Below, in pieces: positions 9,090-16,128 of a stretch of DNA of 35,024 nucleotides. Origin of the DNA: Acidobacteria bacterium 13_1_20CM_3_53_8 (GTDB taxonomy: Bacteria; Acidobacteriota; Blastocatellia; Pyrinomonadales; Pyrinomonadaceae); assembly GCA_001920415.1 (NCBI GenBank), contig MNJR01000146.1, positions 23,045 to 58,068 on the forward strand, in the 5' to 3' direction. The notes under the pieces were generated by a model that was given only the letters and a program-made list of their open reading frames with translations, was not told the origin of the DNA and searched no databases. The position numbers were made by a program, and so were the translations under genes. Position 1 is the first letter of the stretch. The number at the start of each line of letters is the position of its first letter.

Positions 9090-9402
9090 AGTTTATGTTC
9101 CCATCCGTTATGAGCCTGCCTATCATGATACATTGTCTTGGCTCATTCGAGAATTCACCGAATTGCGTGGTGGCTGTACGGTTATTGAAAATACCGGAGG
9201 GTATTATCTATCTCAGGCGAATGAAATCATCGATGATCGGGTGAGCGTGGTCTATTGTGATTTCCCGATGAGTTGGAATAAGCAGGCGGAACGGAATGAA
9301 GTGCTGCAATATTGTGCGGGGCTACAAACGTTCTTGCTTGAGAATCTATGGGAAGAGGCAATTCTAATCGTTGCTTATCCGGTTTCGCATCAACATCAAT
9401 GA
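9058..9402 (+). CDS. Conserved-looking cassette protein, unknown function
   Basis: 114 residues from TTG 9058, chosen because GGAGGA (9043-9048) sits nine bases upstream. A TTG at 9034 would add eight residues but has no such site. The protein is soluble and starts MPSFAPRIRVEVYVPIRY, then has a mixed alpha/beta pattern (LSWLIREFTELRGGCTVIEN, DDRVSVVYCDFPM, FLLENLWEEAILIVAYPVSH). I recall the general look from uncharacterised proteins but cannot name a domain. It overlaps the 51-residue gene and ends 30 bp before attC3. Confidence 0.65.
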   Translation: MPSFAPRIRVEVYVPIRYEPAYHDTLSWLIREFTELRGGCTVIENTGGYYLSQANEIIDDRVSVVYCDFPMSWNKQAERNEVLQYCAGLQTFLLENLWEEAILIVAYPVSHQHQ

Positions 9403-9432
9403 TTGCGCGGAACTTATTTCCACCAATGCCGC

Positions 9433-9534
9433 GCCTAACAACTCATTCAACGCAAGCGGATATAGCTTGCATGTCATCCGCAAGGTCGAAGGCTTCTCGC
9501 AATGCTTCCCGCCGCGTTAATTCGAGCGTTAGGC
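9433..9534 (+). repeat. Integron attC site 3
   Basis: 102 bp. R'' GCCTAAC (9433-9439) and R' GTTAGGC (9528-9534) are perfect complements. The inner arms differ from attC2 and attC4 (CGCAAGCGGATATAGCTTGC on the left), but the AACTCATTCAA and TTAATTCGAGC flanks are conserved. It closes the two-gene cassette. Confidence 0.92.
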
Positions 9535-9603
9535 CTTGACTTCCAAAGCGTTTGCTGTTTGTGATAAACAGCCAATGTAAAAGTAATTTTGAGGAGGTGG
9601 ATT

Positions 9604-9807
9604 ATGGGACTTAAATGGCCGTGGGAAGATTCGTGTAAGTTACAAGTAGTAATTGACGATAAAGTTTACACCTTCACCGGGTCTTACCAGAAGGATAATA
9701 TTTTATCTCTCTATGTAACTATAGTTTGTGAGTATCAAGCTGCCGATGGCTCAATTACAACGGTAGAGCATACGAGAGTGCTTTGGGTTCTCGATTTCCC
9801 CTGGTAG
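9604..9807 (+). CDS. Small cassette protein, unknown function
   Basis: 67 residues from ATG 9604, preceded by the near-perfect ribosome-binding site GAGGAGGT. An in-frame TTG at 9589 lies upstream of this site and is unlikely. The protein starts MGLKWPWEDSCKLQVVIDD, is rich in beta-type residues (VYTFTGSY, LYVTIVCEYQ, HTRVLWVLDF) and acidic, and has two cysteines. No domain is recognised; it is typical of single-gene integron cassettes. About 135 bp of apparently empty DNA separate its stop from attC4. Confidence 0.55.
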   Translation: MGLKWPWEDSCKLQVVIDDKVYTFTGSYQKDNILSLYVTIVCEYQAADGSITTVEHTRVLWVLDFPW

Positions 9808-9942
9808 AGTTTGTTCAGAGTAAAAATTCATTTCCGGGGCTAAAGCCGAGGCAGGCGCAGATGAGCCTTGAAAGTAACGCAACTTACCTGCATAGCAATT
9901 CTGGTGTAATGCTCCACACGTTACGCTCAAGGTGGTCACACG

Positions 9943-10044
9943 GCCTAACAACTCATTCAACCGGAGCGCGAATAGCGTTAATTTCATGCGCAAGACTCCG
10001 TTGTTATCGCGGCTCATCGCGCCCGGTTAATTCAAGCGTTAGAC
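9943..10044 (+). repeat. Integron attC site 4
   Basis: 102 bp. R'' GCCTAAC (9943-9949) and R' GTTAGAC (10038-10044). The left inner arm AACTCATTCAACCGGAGCGC is the same as in attC2, and the right one carries GCGCCCGGTTAATTCAAGC. It closes the 67-residue cassette and opens the membrane-protein cassette. Confidence 0.93.
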
Positions 10045-10100
10045 GCTCTCTGCTAAACGAAACAGTTTTTGCTGCTACTTTTAGACAAAGGAGAACACTT

Positions 10101-10712
10101 ATGGCTATTTGGTTTTGGCTGGCTCTCGCCTCGAATGTTGTTGTCTGGTCAATCTTCTTCTACCTGCTTTCGCGTCGTCATTGGAATGTCGCCGCGCTGA
10201 TTGTCGGCATATTGCATATGCTGTTTTCGGTGGTACTGTCGGTCGCTCCCTTCCGCTCATTCCTTGATCCGCACTATCCGGGATTGGGACTCGGTTTCCT
10301 TCGCCTTAAAGGGCTGGCGGTAACCCTCCCAGCGACTTTGATTTTTGGATGGGCAGTGGCCGCAGCATGGCTCGCTATCAGTAAGGGCAGAGGACGCTGG
10401 ATGACGTTGATCGTAGTTGGTGACATCTTCTTAGCACTAAATTTCGGTGGTTCTACTCTGCTCGAGGGAAGGTCAGATAATTGGCGGATTGACTTCGGCG
10501 AAGGCAGATCCATCACCGGCTTGGCGAGCGCGTTCATTCTGCTGCTGTTCTTTACCTTCCCTTTTGTTGCAAGTGCAATCTGGGCAGCGCGCCGCAGTCG
10601 CTCGAATGGAACTGCGCCACCGCTTACTTCCGATTTGCAGGAGAAGCGTAGCGATACTGAAGATGATACGAACGACATCAACAGTTTTTGTTTCTCTGAA
10701 AGCGGCGTCTAA
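10101..10712 (+). CDS. Cassette-encoded integral membrane protein, unknown function
   Basis: 203 residues from ATG 10101, which has AAAGGAGAA upstream. The frame is open further 5' but that part would cross attC4. Four clear hydrophobic segments are visible (about residues 3-22, 29-50, 71-95, 103-115) and a fifth near 140-162 (FILLLFFTFPFVASAIWAA), followed by a hydrophilic tail of about 40 residues. It should be an inner-membrane protein. I do not recognise a family and see no charged or cysteine motif that points to a function. Its stop codon lies inside the R'' box of attC5, so gene and recombination site overlap. Confidence 0.7.
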   Translation: MAIWFWLALASNVVVWSIFFYLLSRRHWNVAALIVGILHMLFSVVLSVAPFRSFLDPHYPGLGLGFLRLKGLAVTLPATLIFGWAVAAAWLAISKGRGRWMTLIVVGDIFLALNFGGSTLLEGRSDNWRIDFGEGRSITGLASAFILLLFFTFPFVASAIWAARRSRSNGTAPPLTSDLQEKRSDTEDDTNDINSFCFSESGV

Positions 10713-10812
10713 CAAATCGTTGGACGCGAGCGGCGGGGGCGTGTTTCTCAACTTGATTCGTCCGGCGATGCTTAATTGAATTCGCGCCGCCGCGTCAACT
10801 CAACCGTTAGGC
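10707..10812 (+). repeat. Integron attC site 5
   Basis: 106 bp. R'' GTCTAAC (10707-10713) and R' GTTAGGC (10806-10812). The inner arms begin AAATCGTTGGACGCGAGCGG, unlike attC2/3/4/7 but like attC6, so the array contains at least two attC subtypes. It overlaps the stop codon of the membrane-protein gene. Confidence 0.87.
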
Positions 10813-10904
10813 GAAGAAATTGGAATCCAAATATCCCTTTTCACGTCCGTGCGCCGCTGCGAGCACCGGGATGACAATGTAATCGCAGCAAGTTCACACG
10901 CTCA

Positions 10905-11015
10905 ATGAAAAAACCATACATCGCGGTATTCGCTGCACTCGCGGTTGTCCTAGGCATATTCGTAACGCGCGCACTGGCCGCTCGAAGCACAGGCGTGTCT
11001 CATCTTTCACGTTAA
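10905..11015 (+). CDS. Possible 36-residue signal-peptide-like leader frame
   Basis: In the 231-bp leader between attC5 and the decarboxylase gene, a short frame from ATG 10905 encodes MKKPYIAVFAALAVVLGIF, then a cleavage-like ALAA and a short tail. The shape is that of a secretory signal peptide with nothing attached. It has no strong ribosome-binding site. It may be the stub of a gene left when two cassettes fused, or a chance frame. Confidence 0.25.
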   Translation: MKKPYIAVFAALAVVLGIFVTRALAARSTGVSHLSR

Positions 11016-11043
11016 AAGTTCACTAAGTTCAAAGGAGAAAAAA

Positions 11044-12456
11044 ATGACTAAATCTCATAACCAGAAATCAAAACCCAAACATCCTCCGAAGAAAGCCCGC
11101 GTTGAAGGGACCAAGTCCAACCTTCTCACGCTTGATAACGCCGGCCCCATACAGATGGGCTTCTGGGTTCCCAACCGCGTGTGGGCGACCGCCAAGTTCC
11201 TCATTCCACTTCGCGACCAGGTTGCCGCGAAGAAAAAGGCCGGCACGCTCGCCCCATTGCTACCGGAGATGCAGGATTTCAAGGCTTGGGTGACATCCCA
11301 CAGCGTGTACCGCATGTGGGTCACGTCGATGATCGACCAAGCGAACGCATTCATCTGGAGTCTTGACGAAAAGACCAAGAAGGAGATTAAAGGGGATGGC
11401 GACGTTCTCTGGATTGAAGGCTACGACAGCCTCTTCGAGATTCTCAACGAGATCATCACCACTTCCCCTTCCTTCAACACGACGGCCCAGGTCGGCACTC
11501 CGATGAACGGACTTCTGGCGGTCGCGATGGCCACTGAGGCTGGTCTCGCATTGTTCCACGACACAACGTTCAACCTCCAATTCCAGAATGTTCTCAATGC
11601 GTGGAACACGTTCCTCAAGAGCAGCGGCTCGCTCGACAAGCTCGACATCCACCACCCCGAGAAAGAGGGATCGTGGATATCTAAGGCCGCAAAGAAGGCC
11701 AGCGTGTGGGATCAAATGGTACACGACAGCACCAAGCCGGGGTATGGCTATGATTCGTGGAACTCATTTTTTATCCGGCAGTTCGTACCCGGCGCGCGTC
11801 CGTTTAAAGGAGATCCGAAAATCAATATCAACATTGGCTGTGAGACCACGCCGTGGCAATACGAGAACAACGTCAACCTCGAGACCCCTTTTTGGATCAA
11901 GGATGTCGACTACTCGCTGCTTGACCTCTTCGGGGGACAGAGACAGTGGGCGAAGCTATTCGAAGGCGGCCAGATTTACCAAGGGTTCCTCTCTGCGACG
12001 CACTATCACCGCTGGCGCGCGCCGCTTGACGGCGCCCTTGTGCGCTCATGGGTACAGCCGGGAACATACTTTGCGCAGCGCCCGGCGCAAGGCGAGGACC
12101 CCGGCACTTGGGAGGGCACCCAATCGGAGCCGTATCTCGGCCACGTCGCTGCCCGCGCCATCTTTATCTTTGAACACAAATTATGCGGCTATGTCGCGCT
12201 CATCTGTATCGGGATGGTCGAGGTGTCGACGTGTGTGATCGAGCCAAGCACTTTCATCGTCGAAGAGGGCTCTGAACCCGTAAGTATCACCCGCGACACC
12301 GAGATTGGTCACTTCGAGTTCGGCGGTTCGACGCACATAATGGTCTTCCAGAAAGACCGAGTGAGCCTCGAGGATTGGGCGGTCAACGCAAAGAAGCACC
12401 AGAACGATCCCCAACCCACGCCAATGGGCAGTATCATCGCCACAGCTAAAACGTAA
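11044..12456 (+). CDS. PSDC-type phosphatidylserine/aromatic amino acid decarboxylase homologue
   Basis: 470 residues from ATG 11044, with AAAGGAG upstream. A lysine-rich start is followed by an N-terminal PSDC-like region (about 40-230) and a phosphatidylserine decarboxylase catalytic region (about 235-440): SWNSFFIRQFVPGARPF, then IGCETTPW, LSATHYHRW and GHFEFGGSTHIMVF. GGST (427-430) matches the self-cleavage site of pyruvoyl-dependent decarboxylases, with Ser429 as the expected pyruvoyl precursor. This architecture includes soluble enzymes acting on phosphatidylserine or aromatic amino acids (PsiD group); the substrate cannot be read here. There is no membrane anchor. One oddity: after YHRW the residue is Arg325 (HRWRAP), where relatives I remember carry His (HRWHSP; E. 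coli PSD His147), which might affect self-processing. Codons look richer in C-ending forms than in neighbouring cassettes. Confidence 0.88.
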   Translation: MTKSHNQKSKPKHPPKKARVEGTKSNLLTLDNAGPIQMGFWVPNRVWATAKFLIPLRDQVAAKKKAGTLAPLLPEMQDFKAWVTSHSVYRMWVTSMIDQANAFIWSLDEKTKKEIKGDGDVLWIEGYDSLFEILNEIITTSPSFNTTAQVGTPMNGLLAVAMATEAGLALFHDTTFNLQFQNVLNAWNTFLKSSGSLDKLDIHHPEKEGSWISKAAKKASVWDQMVHDSTKPGYGYDSWNSFFIRQFVPGARPFKGDPKININIGCETTPWQYENNVNLETPFWIKDVDYSLLDLFGGQRQWAKLFEGGQIYQGFLSATHYHRWRAPLDGALVRSWVQPGTYFAQRPAQGEDPGTWEGTQSEPYLGHVAARAIFIFEHKLCGYVALICIGMVEVSTCVIEPSTFIVEEGSEPVSITRDTEIGHFEFGGSTHIMVFQKDRVSLEDWAVNAKKHQNDPQPTPMGSIIATAKT

Positions 12457-12554
12457 GGTGCAATTCTTAGGACGCAATAGCGAAAAAATACGGGGGCAGT
12501 TCTCGCATTCCAACATTTGTGACGCTGCCCCAGTTGCTTTTTTTGACCGGTATG

Positions 12555-12660
12555 GTCCAACAAATCGTTGGACCGGAGCGCGGGAAGCCTCTTTCTCAAC
12601 TTGTTTGGTGCGGCGAAGGTTGGATGTAATCGCCGCGCCCGGTCAACTCAGACGTTATGC
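12555..12660 (+). repeat. Integron attC site 6
   Basis: 106 bp. R'' GTCCAAC (12555-12561) and R' GTTATGC (12654-12660; second purine position is T, a deviation). The inner arms AAATCGTTGGACCGGAGCGC and GCGCCCGGTCAACTCAG pair well. It is of the same subtype as attC5 and closes the decarboxylase cassette (about 1.85 kb). Confidence 0.85.
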
Positions 12661-12718
12661 TGCCACCTCTGCATCAGCTTTTATGATAGATACAAGCCAA
12701 CCGAAAAGGAGAATACAT

Positions 12719-13117
12719 ATGATGCAATTCCCTCGAAAGCTACGGGCACTTGCTTTAGTCGCGATTATGCTTTTTGCCACATCTGCTTTGCCTATGCAGG
12801 CTACTTCTGTCAGACGTGTAAGATTTCCGCGTGGGCGTACAACAACAGTCTTGAGAGGCTCAATCGTCAATGATGGAATGAATCAATATCTGCTTAGTGC
12901 TAGAGCAGGCCAAACCATGTCAGTCCATATCACGTCACCTAGAAAGCGCGCTAAGTTCGATGTATACCCGCGAGATAATAGATCAGCGCTTGTTAGTTCA
13001 GGAGCCGAAGATACGACTGATTGGGAAGGCTCGTTACCAGAATCGGGCGATTATGTTATCAGCGTTTATTCAGTAGGTGGCAATACATCCTACACGCTCG
13101 AAGTAGCCATTCGCTGA
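12719..13117 (+). CDS. Secreted PPC-like protein, possibly a g-type lysozyme inhibitor (PliG-like)
   Basis: 132 residues from ATG 12719, with AAAGGAG upstream. A second ATG follows directly, and the open frame upstream crosses attC6, so it is not used. Residues 1-28 form a Sec signal peptide (basic start, LALVAIMLFATSALP, then MQA). The mature part is a single beta-sandwich resembling PPC/PliG domains: FPRGRTTTVLRGSIVNDGMN, YLLSARAGQTMSVHI, FDVYPRD and SGDYVISVYS. PliG proteins inhibit goose-type lysozymes in the periplasm, while generic PPC domains are structural add-ons. The domain standing alone favours an inhibitor-like role, but this is inference. Confidence 0.7.
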   Translation: MMQFPRKLRALALVAIMLFATSALPMQATSVRRVRFPRGRTTTVLRGSIVNDGMNQYLLSARAGQTMSVHITSPRKRAKFDVYPRDNRSALVSSGAEDTTDWEGSLPESGDYVISVYSVGGNTSYTLEVAIR

Positions 13118-13142
13118 GGCAGCGCTTTGTCTCGCTGCCGCA

Positions 13143-13250
13143 GCCGAACAACTCATTCAACCGGAGCGCGGATTGAATGCCCTTCATCAACATTTGCTGC
13201 AATGTAAGGTTGAATGCTATTCGTCGCGCCCAGTTAATTCGGCGTTGGGC
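13143..13250 (+). repeat. Integron attC site 7
   Basis: 108 bp. R'' GCCGAAC (13143-13149; one deviation, G for Y) and R' GTTGGGC (13244-13250). The left arm AACTCATTCAACCGGAGCGC is the same as in attC2 and attC4; the right arm is GCGCCCAGTTAATTCGGC. It closes the PPC-like cassette. Confidence 0.88.
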
Positions 13251-13276
13251 GTTTGCTTCATAGGGAGCAGGGCTGA

Positions 13277-13681
13277 ATGGGAATAGTTATGAGGATGCTA
13301 ATTCTGTCCGCTGCCTATCTGCTCCTTGTGTGTACTTCAGCCTGCCAATGTTCCCCGCCGATCTCTGCTCAGAAGATAGAGCATGACATCGTGGGCAAGA
13401 CCATCAGCGTCACAGGATTTAAGACGGGAAAGCCTGATACTTGGACGTTCAAGCAGGATGATGAGACGAAGATAACCATCGCGGGAAGCACCTGCCACTC
13501 GAATAAAGCGAGAATAACGATTGACATCGAAACACGCGCCTTTGCCGGCATCGCAATAGCAAAAGCATCTGGCAGATTGCAGTTGTCTTACGAGCGCGTC
13601 GGAGATGACTGGATTCTACGTGAGGTGGAGAATGAGTCTTTCAAAGTAGACGACATTATCATCGGCTCACCACCTGGGTAA
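13277..13681 (+). CDS. Small cassette lipoprotein, unknown function
   Basis: 134 residues. The N-terminus MRMLILSAAYLLLVCTSACQ is a lipoprotein-type signal, with lipidation most likely at Cys23 (TSAC; the -3 position is Thr rather than Leu, so the lipobox is imperfect). The mature part is one small domain with a strand-rich pattern (KTISVTGFKTGKPDTWTF, KARITIDIETRAFAG, GRLQLSYERVGDDWILREVE). This looks like the cystatin/NTF2-like export proteins seen in other cassettes, but I cannot assign it. ATG 13277 lies 26 bp after attC7; a second ATG at codon 5 is possible. Confidence 0.65.
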   Translation: MGIVMRMLILSAAYLLLVCTSACQCSPPISAQKIEHDIVGKTISVTGFKTGKPDTWTFKQDDETKITIAGSTCHSNKARITIDIETRAFAGIAIAKASGRLQLSYERVGDDWILREVENESFKVDDIIIGSPPG

Positions 13682-13778
13682 GCCGGGCCAGAGGGGAAGA
13701 GCCTCATTTTATTGATGCTCACGCGACAGTCGCCTATATTAGAGTATCTGGCACATCGCATGATTACAGCAATGCCAC

Positions 13779-13800
13779 ACCCAACAACTCATTCTAACCC
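13779..13800 (+). repeat. Truncated attC half-site at the array's right end
   Basis: R''-like ACCCAAC (13779-13785) is followed by AACTCATTC, matching the start of attC2/4/7. The similarity then ends and no R' box or pairing right arm follows before the mlaD stop codon at 13835. It is the stub of an eighth attC, so the array is broken here. Confidence 0.7.
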
Positions 13801-13834
13801 TATACCTCGATAGCATTCTTTTCTTGTGTAGAAA

Positions 13835-14980
13835 TTAGAACAACTGGAATTTTATCGTCAGGTACTTCTTCGGGTTCTGACGAAAATCGTAGACCAGCTT
13901 GACGCCTTCGTTCGTGAGGTTGTTAACGTTGTTGTAGAGTTGGTCGTCGGTTATCAGCTTGCCGAGCGTGCCTTCGCCGCGTTGCGCGCCCGCCATTACG
14001 TTGTCAACGCGCTCGGCTGTGGTGTTAAAGCGGGCTATGGCGGCGCGAGCGTCGTTGTAGATGGCTTCGTCTGTGACGAGTTTGCCGAGCGTGCCGCGCC
14101 CTGCCTGAACGTCTGCGACCAGACCTTGAATCTGATTGAGCGTATTGTCTGCGCGGTTGGCTATGTTGTTGATGCGATTGTAAAGCTCCTCGTCGTTGAC
14201 GAGACGCCCGACGGTGCCGTGCCCTGTGTTGATGCGCTCGGAGATGTCATGAAGACTGCGCGAGAGCGCCAGCGCGTTGTTGTAAAGCTCCGGGTCGTTG
14301 ACGAATCTTCCGGCGGAGCCTTGCCCGCTGTTGATCTCCCTGATTAGCTCGTCTGCGTTTCGCGTTGCGGAATTCAGATTGTTATAAAAAGCTTCGTCGT
14401 TGAGAAGTTTTCCGACGGTGCCTTGTCCGGCGTTCATGCGCGTGACAAGGTCGTTGACCTGATCCGAGATTTTCGTGAGCCGCTGGACAAGATCATTGCC
14501 GGACGAAGCTAGATTTGAAAAATCGGATGCGGTTGAGGAGGGAAGCAGGTAGTTGTCCGTAACGGGCTGGCCTACGGCTGTGCCCTGCGTGATGTTAACG
14601 TTCCTATCATTGCCGAGCAGGCTGGACGAGACAAGCTGCGCCGTAGAATCTGTGCGAATGCGGTCGTTCGCGGCGATGCCGTCGATCTTACCGTCAATCG
14701 TAAGCGAGACCTCTACCTTCTGGTCGCCCGCATTGGCGTTCGGGTCTAGCAGCTTTATGTCGTTAACCTTGCCCACACGCACGCCAGCCAGATTAACGTC
14801 CGAGCCTTTACGCAACCCATCAGCAGTAGCGAACCTTGCGCGCAGATGCAGCTTGCTCTTGAACGGATTTATCTCGCCCGAAGCATTCAGTATGAGAAAA
14901 ATCAGCACGGCAATCGCCGCCACAACGAATAACCCGACGCGCAGGTCGGTCAGGCCAATGCTCTTTTTTGATTTAGGCAT
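13835..14980 (-). CDS. mlaD: MCE/MlaD-family lipid-transport protein with five GxGTxGKL repeats
   Basis: 381 residues: cytoplasmic stub, one transmembrane helix (about 14-32), an MCE domain (about 42-135, with FATADGLRKGSDVNLAGVRV), then a helical tail. By family it is a periplasmic, inner-membrane-anchored hexamer that takes phospholipids to or from the MlaEF transporter. The tail has five copies of a motif like GQGTVGKLLNDEAFYNN, starting at residues 185, 219, 253, 294 and 335. The spacing is 34, 34, 41 and 41, so the later copies gain exactly one heptad, as expected for a coiled coil. The gene follows mlaF on the same strand, but inverted repeat C fills the gap and ends nine bases from the ATG, with no ribosome-binding site. 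Genes for MlaA/B/C are not in view. Confidence 0.93.
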   Translation of the reverse strand: MPKSKKSIGLTDLRVGLFVVAAIAVLIFLILNASGEINPFKSKLHLRARFATADGLRKGSDVNLAGVRVGKVNDIKLLDPNANAGDQKVEVSLTIDGKIDGIAANDRIRTDSTAQLVSSSLLGNDRNVNITQGTAVGQPVTDNYLLPSSTASDFSNLASSGNDLVQRLTKISDQVNDLVTRMNAGQGTVGKLLNDEAFYNNLNSATRNADELIREINSGQGSAGRFVNDPELYNNALALSRSLHDISERINTGHGTVGRLVNDEELYNRINNIANRADNTLNQIQGLVADVQAGRGTLGKLVTDEAIYNDARAAIARFNTTAERVDNVMAGAQRGEGTLGKLITDDQLYNNVNNLTNEGVKLVYDFRQNPKKYLTIKFQLF

Positions 14981-14988
14981 ATGTTTTA

Positions 14989-15195
14989 AGTGATAAGTGA
15001 TAAGTGATAAGTGATAAGTGATAAGTGATGAGTGATAAGAGAGTCTGGAGTCAGACTTATTTTCGATTTTAGATTTGCGATTTTCGATTTAAAAGCTTTC
15101 CGCCTCTTCCAATCGAAAATCCAAAATCTAAAATCGAAAATAAGTCTGACTCCTGTATTCCCTTCTTATCACTTAGCACTCATCACTTATCACTC
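14989..15195. repeat. Inverted repeat C between mlaF and mlaD (GTGATAA and AAATCTA units)
   Basis: This is a nested element. The outer left arm is about five tandem GTGATAA heptamers (14989-15037), mirrored by CTTATCACT-like text at 15164-15195. The inner arms are a perfect 30-bp pair (15047-15076 and 15124-15153). The 47-bp centre carries further ATTTTCGATTT/AATCGAAAAT complementarity. It separates two genes of one operon and stops nine bases from the mlaD start codon. Confidence 0.92.
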
Positions 15196-15198
15196 CTT

Positions 15199-16113
15199 TC
15201 AGTGTCCGCGAAGGAACTTTTGAATGTATGGCTCTTCGGCTTTGCGCAGAGATTCGTCTGTGCCGCTGAAGATAACGCGCCCCTCGCGCATCATCAAAAC
15301 TTTTGAGTTGATAAGGCAGAGCCGCTCGCCCTCTTTCTCGAAAACCACTTCGCCTTCATCGTTCACCACAGCATACTCTGAACATAGATAATCCAGATTA
15401 TTCATCTCGTGCGTGACGAAGATAGAGGAAACGTCTTCCAGATCGCGCAGCTTCATAGCAAGCTCGCAGATTGTGCGCGCCGTAGGCGGATCAAGCCCTG
15501 CCGTAGGCTCGTCGAACATAACGATTTTCGGGTCGCCTACGAGAGCACGTGCGATTCCAACGCGGCGTCGCATTCCGCCCGATAGCTCTATGGGCATCTT
15601 GTCTATTGCGTCTTCAAGGTTCACGAACCTGAGCATGCGCCGGACTTCTCGTTCGACCTCATCTTCCGGCTCACCTTCTTCGTGCAGCTTGAAAGCAACG
15701 TTATCGTAAACCGAGAGCGAATCAAAGAGCGCACCCTCCTGGAAGATCATACCGATCTTCTTGCGCACCTTCATCATCTGTTCTTCTGTGTGGTGCGTTA
15801 TATCCTCGCCGTCAACTAGAATCTGACCTGAATCGGGTTTGAGAAGCCCAAGCACCAGTTTTATCGTAGTAGATTTACCGCAACCCGAACCTCCAAGAAT
15901 AATCTTGGTCTCGCCCTTCATGACCTTGAAGCTCAGCCCATCGAGCACAGTGCGGTCGTCGAAGGCCAGATGAACGTCGCGGAATTCAATGGAAGGAATC
16001 TCGCGGTTGCGGTCATTAACTTCCGCAAAAGTTGACTCGGCTGCGTTATCGCTAACGCGCCCGTCGAATTGTGTTTGCAGTGCTGGCTCTGTAATACCTA
16101 AAGTCGTTGACAT
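15199..16113 (-). CDS. mlaF: MlaF-type ABC transporter ATP-binding protein
   Basis: 304 residues. After a ~40-residue hydrophilic extension the ABC domain shows Walker [13 protein letters not shown]-loop [17 protein letters not shown], signature [15 protein letters not shown] and Walker [19 protein letters not shown]. The LSGGMRRRV signature and FQ-GALFDSLTV-like Q-loop region are characteristic of MlaF/MKL-type ATPases powering MCE lipid transporters. It lies directly downstream of the permease gene (15-bp gap) and upstream of mlaD, giving a complete inner-membrane MlaEFD unit. The N-terminal extension is longer than in E. coli MlaF (about 269 residues). Confidence 0.96.
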   Translation of the reverse strand: MSTTLGITEPALQTQFDGRVSDNAAESTFAEVNDRNREIPSIEFRDVHLAFDDRTVLDGLSFKVMKGETKIILGGSGCGKSTTIKLVLGLLKPDSGQILVDGEDITHHTEEQMMKVRKKIGMIFQEGALFDSLSVYDNVAFKLHEEGEPEDEVEREVRRMLRFVNLEDAIDKMPIELSGGMRRRVGIARALVGDPKIVMFDEPTAGLDPPTARTICELAMKLRDLEDVSSIFVTHEMNNLDYLCSEYAVVNDEGEVVFEKEGERLCLINSKVLMMREGRVIFSGTDESLRKAEEPYIQKFLRGH

Positions 16114-16128
16114 AAAACCTCGGAAAAT

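Noticed and set aside
8934-9402. Toxin-antitoxin pair in the two-gene cassette
   Set aside because: The arrangement fits, but neither protein shows a recognised toxin or antitoxin motif, so the label is not supported.
9783-10100. Upstream extension of the membrane-protein frame
   Set aside because: It would run through attC4; ATG 10101 has a good ribosome-binding site and starts at the first membrane helix.
12458-12718. Upstream extension of the PPC-like protein frame
   Set aside because: It would cross attC6 and precede the signal peptide; ATG 12719 has AAAGGAG upstream.
13939-14347. Long plus-strand frame opposite mlaD
   Set aside because: It is antisense to the repeated mlaD tail and open only because of its codon pattern.
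14989-15037. Tandem GTGATAA repeats as a CRISPR array or microsatellite gene element
   Set aside because: Units are 7 bp with no spacers; they are the arm of an inverted repeat.
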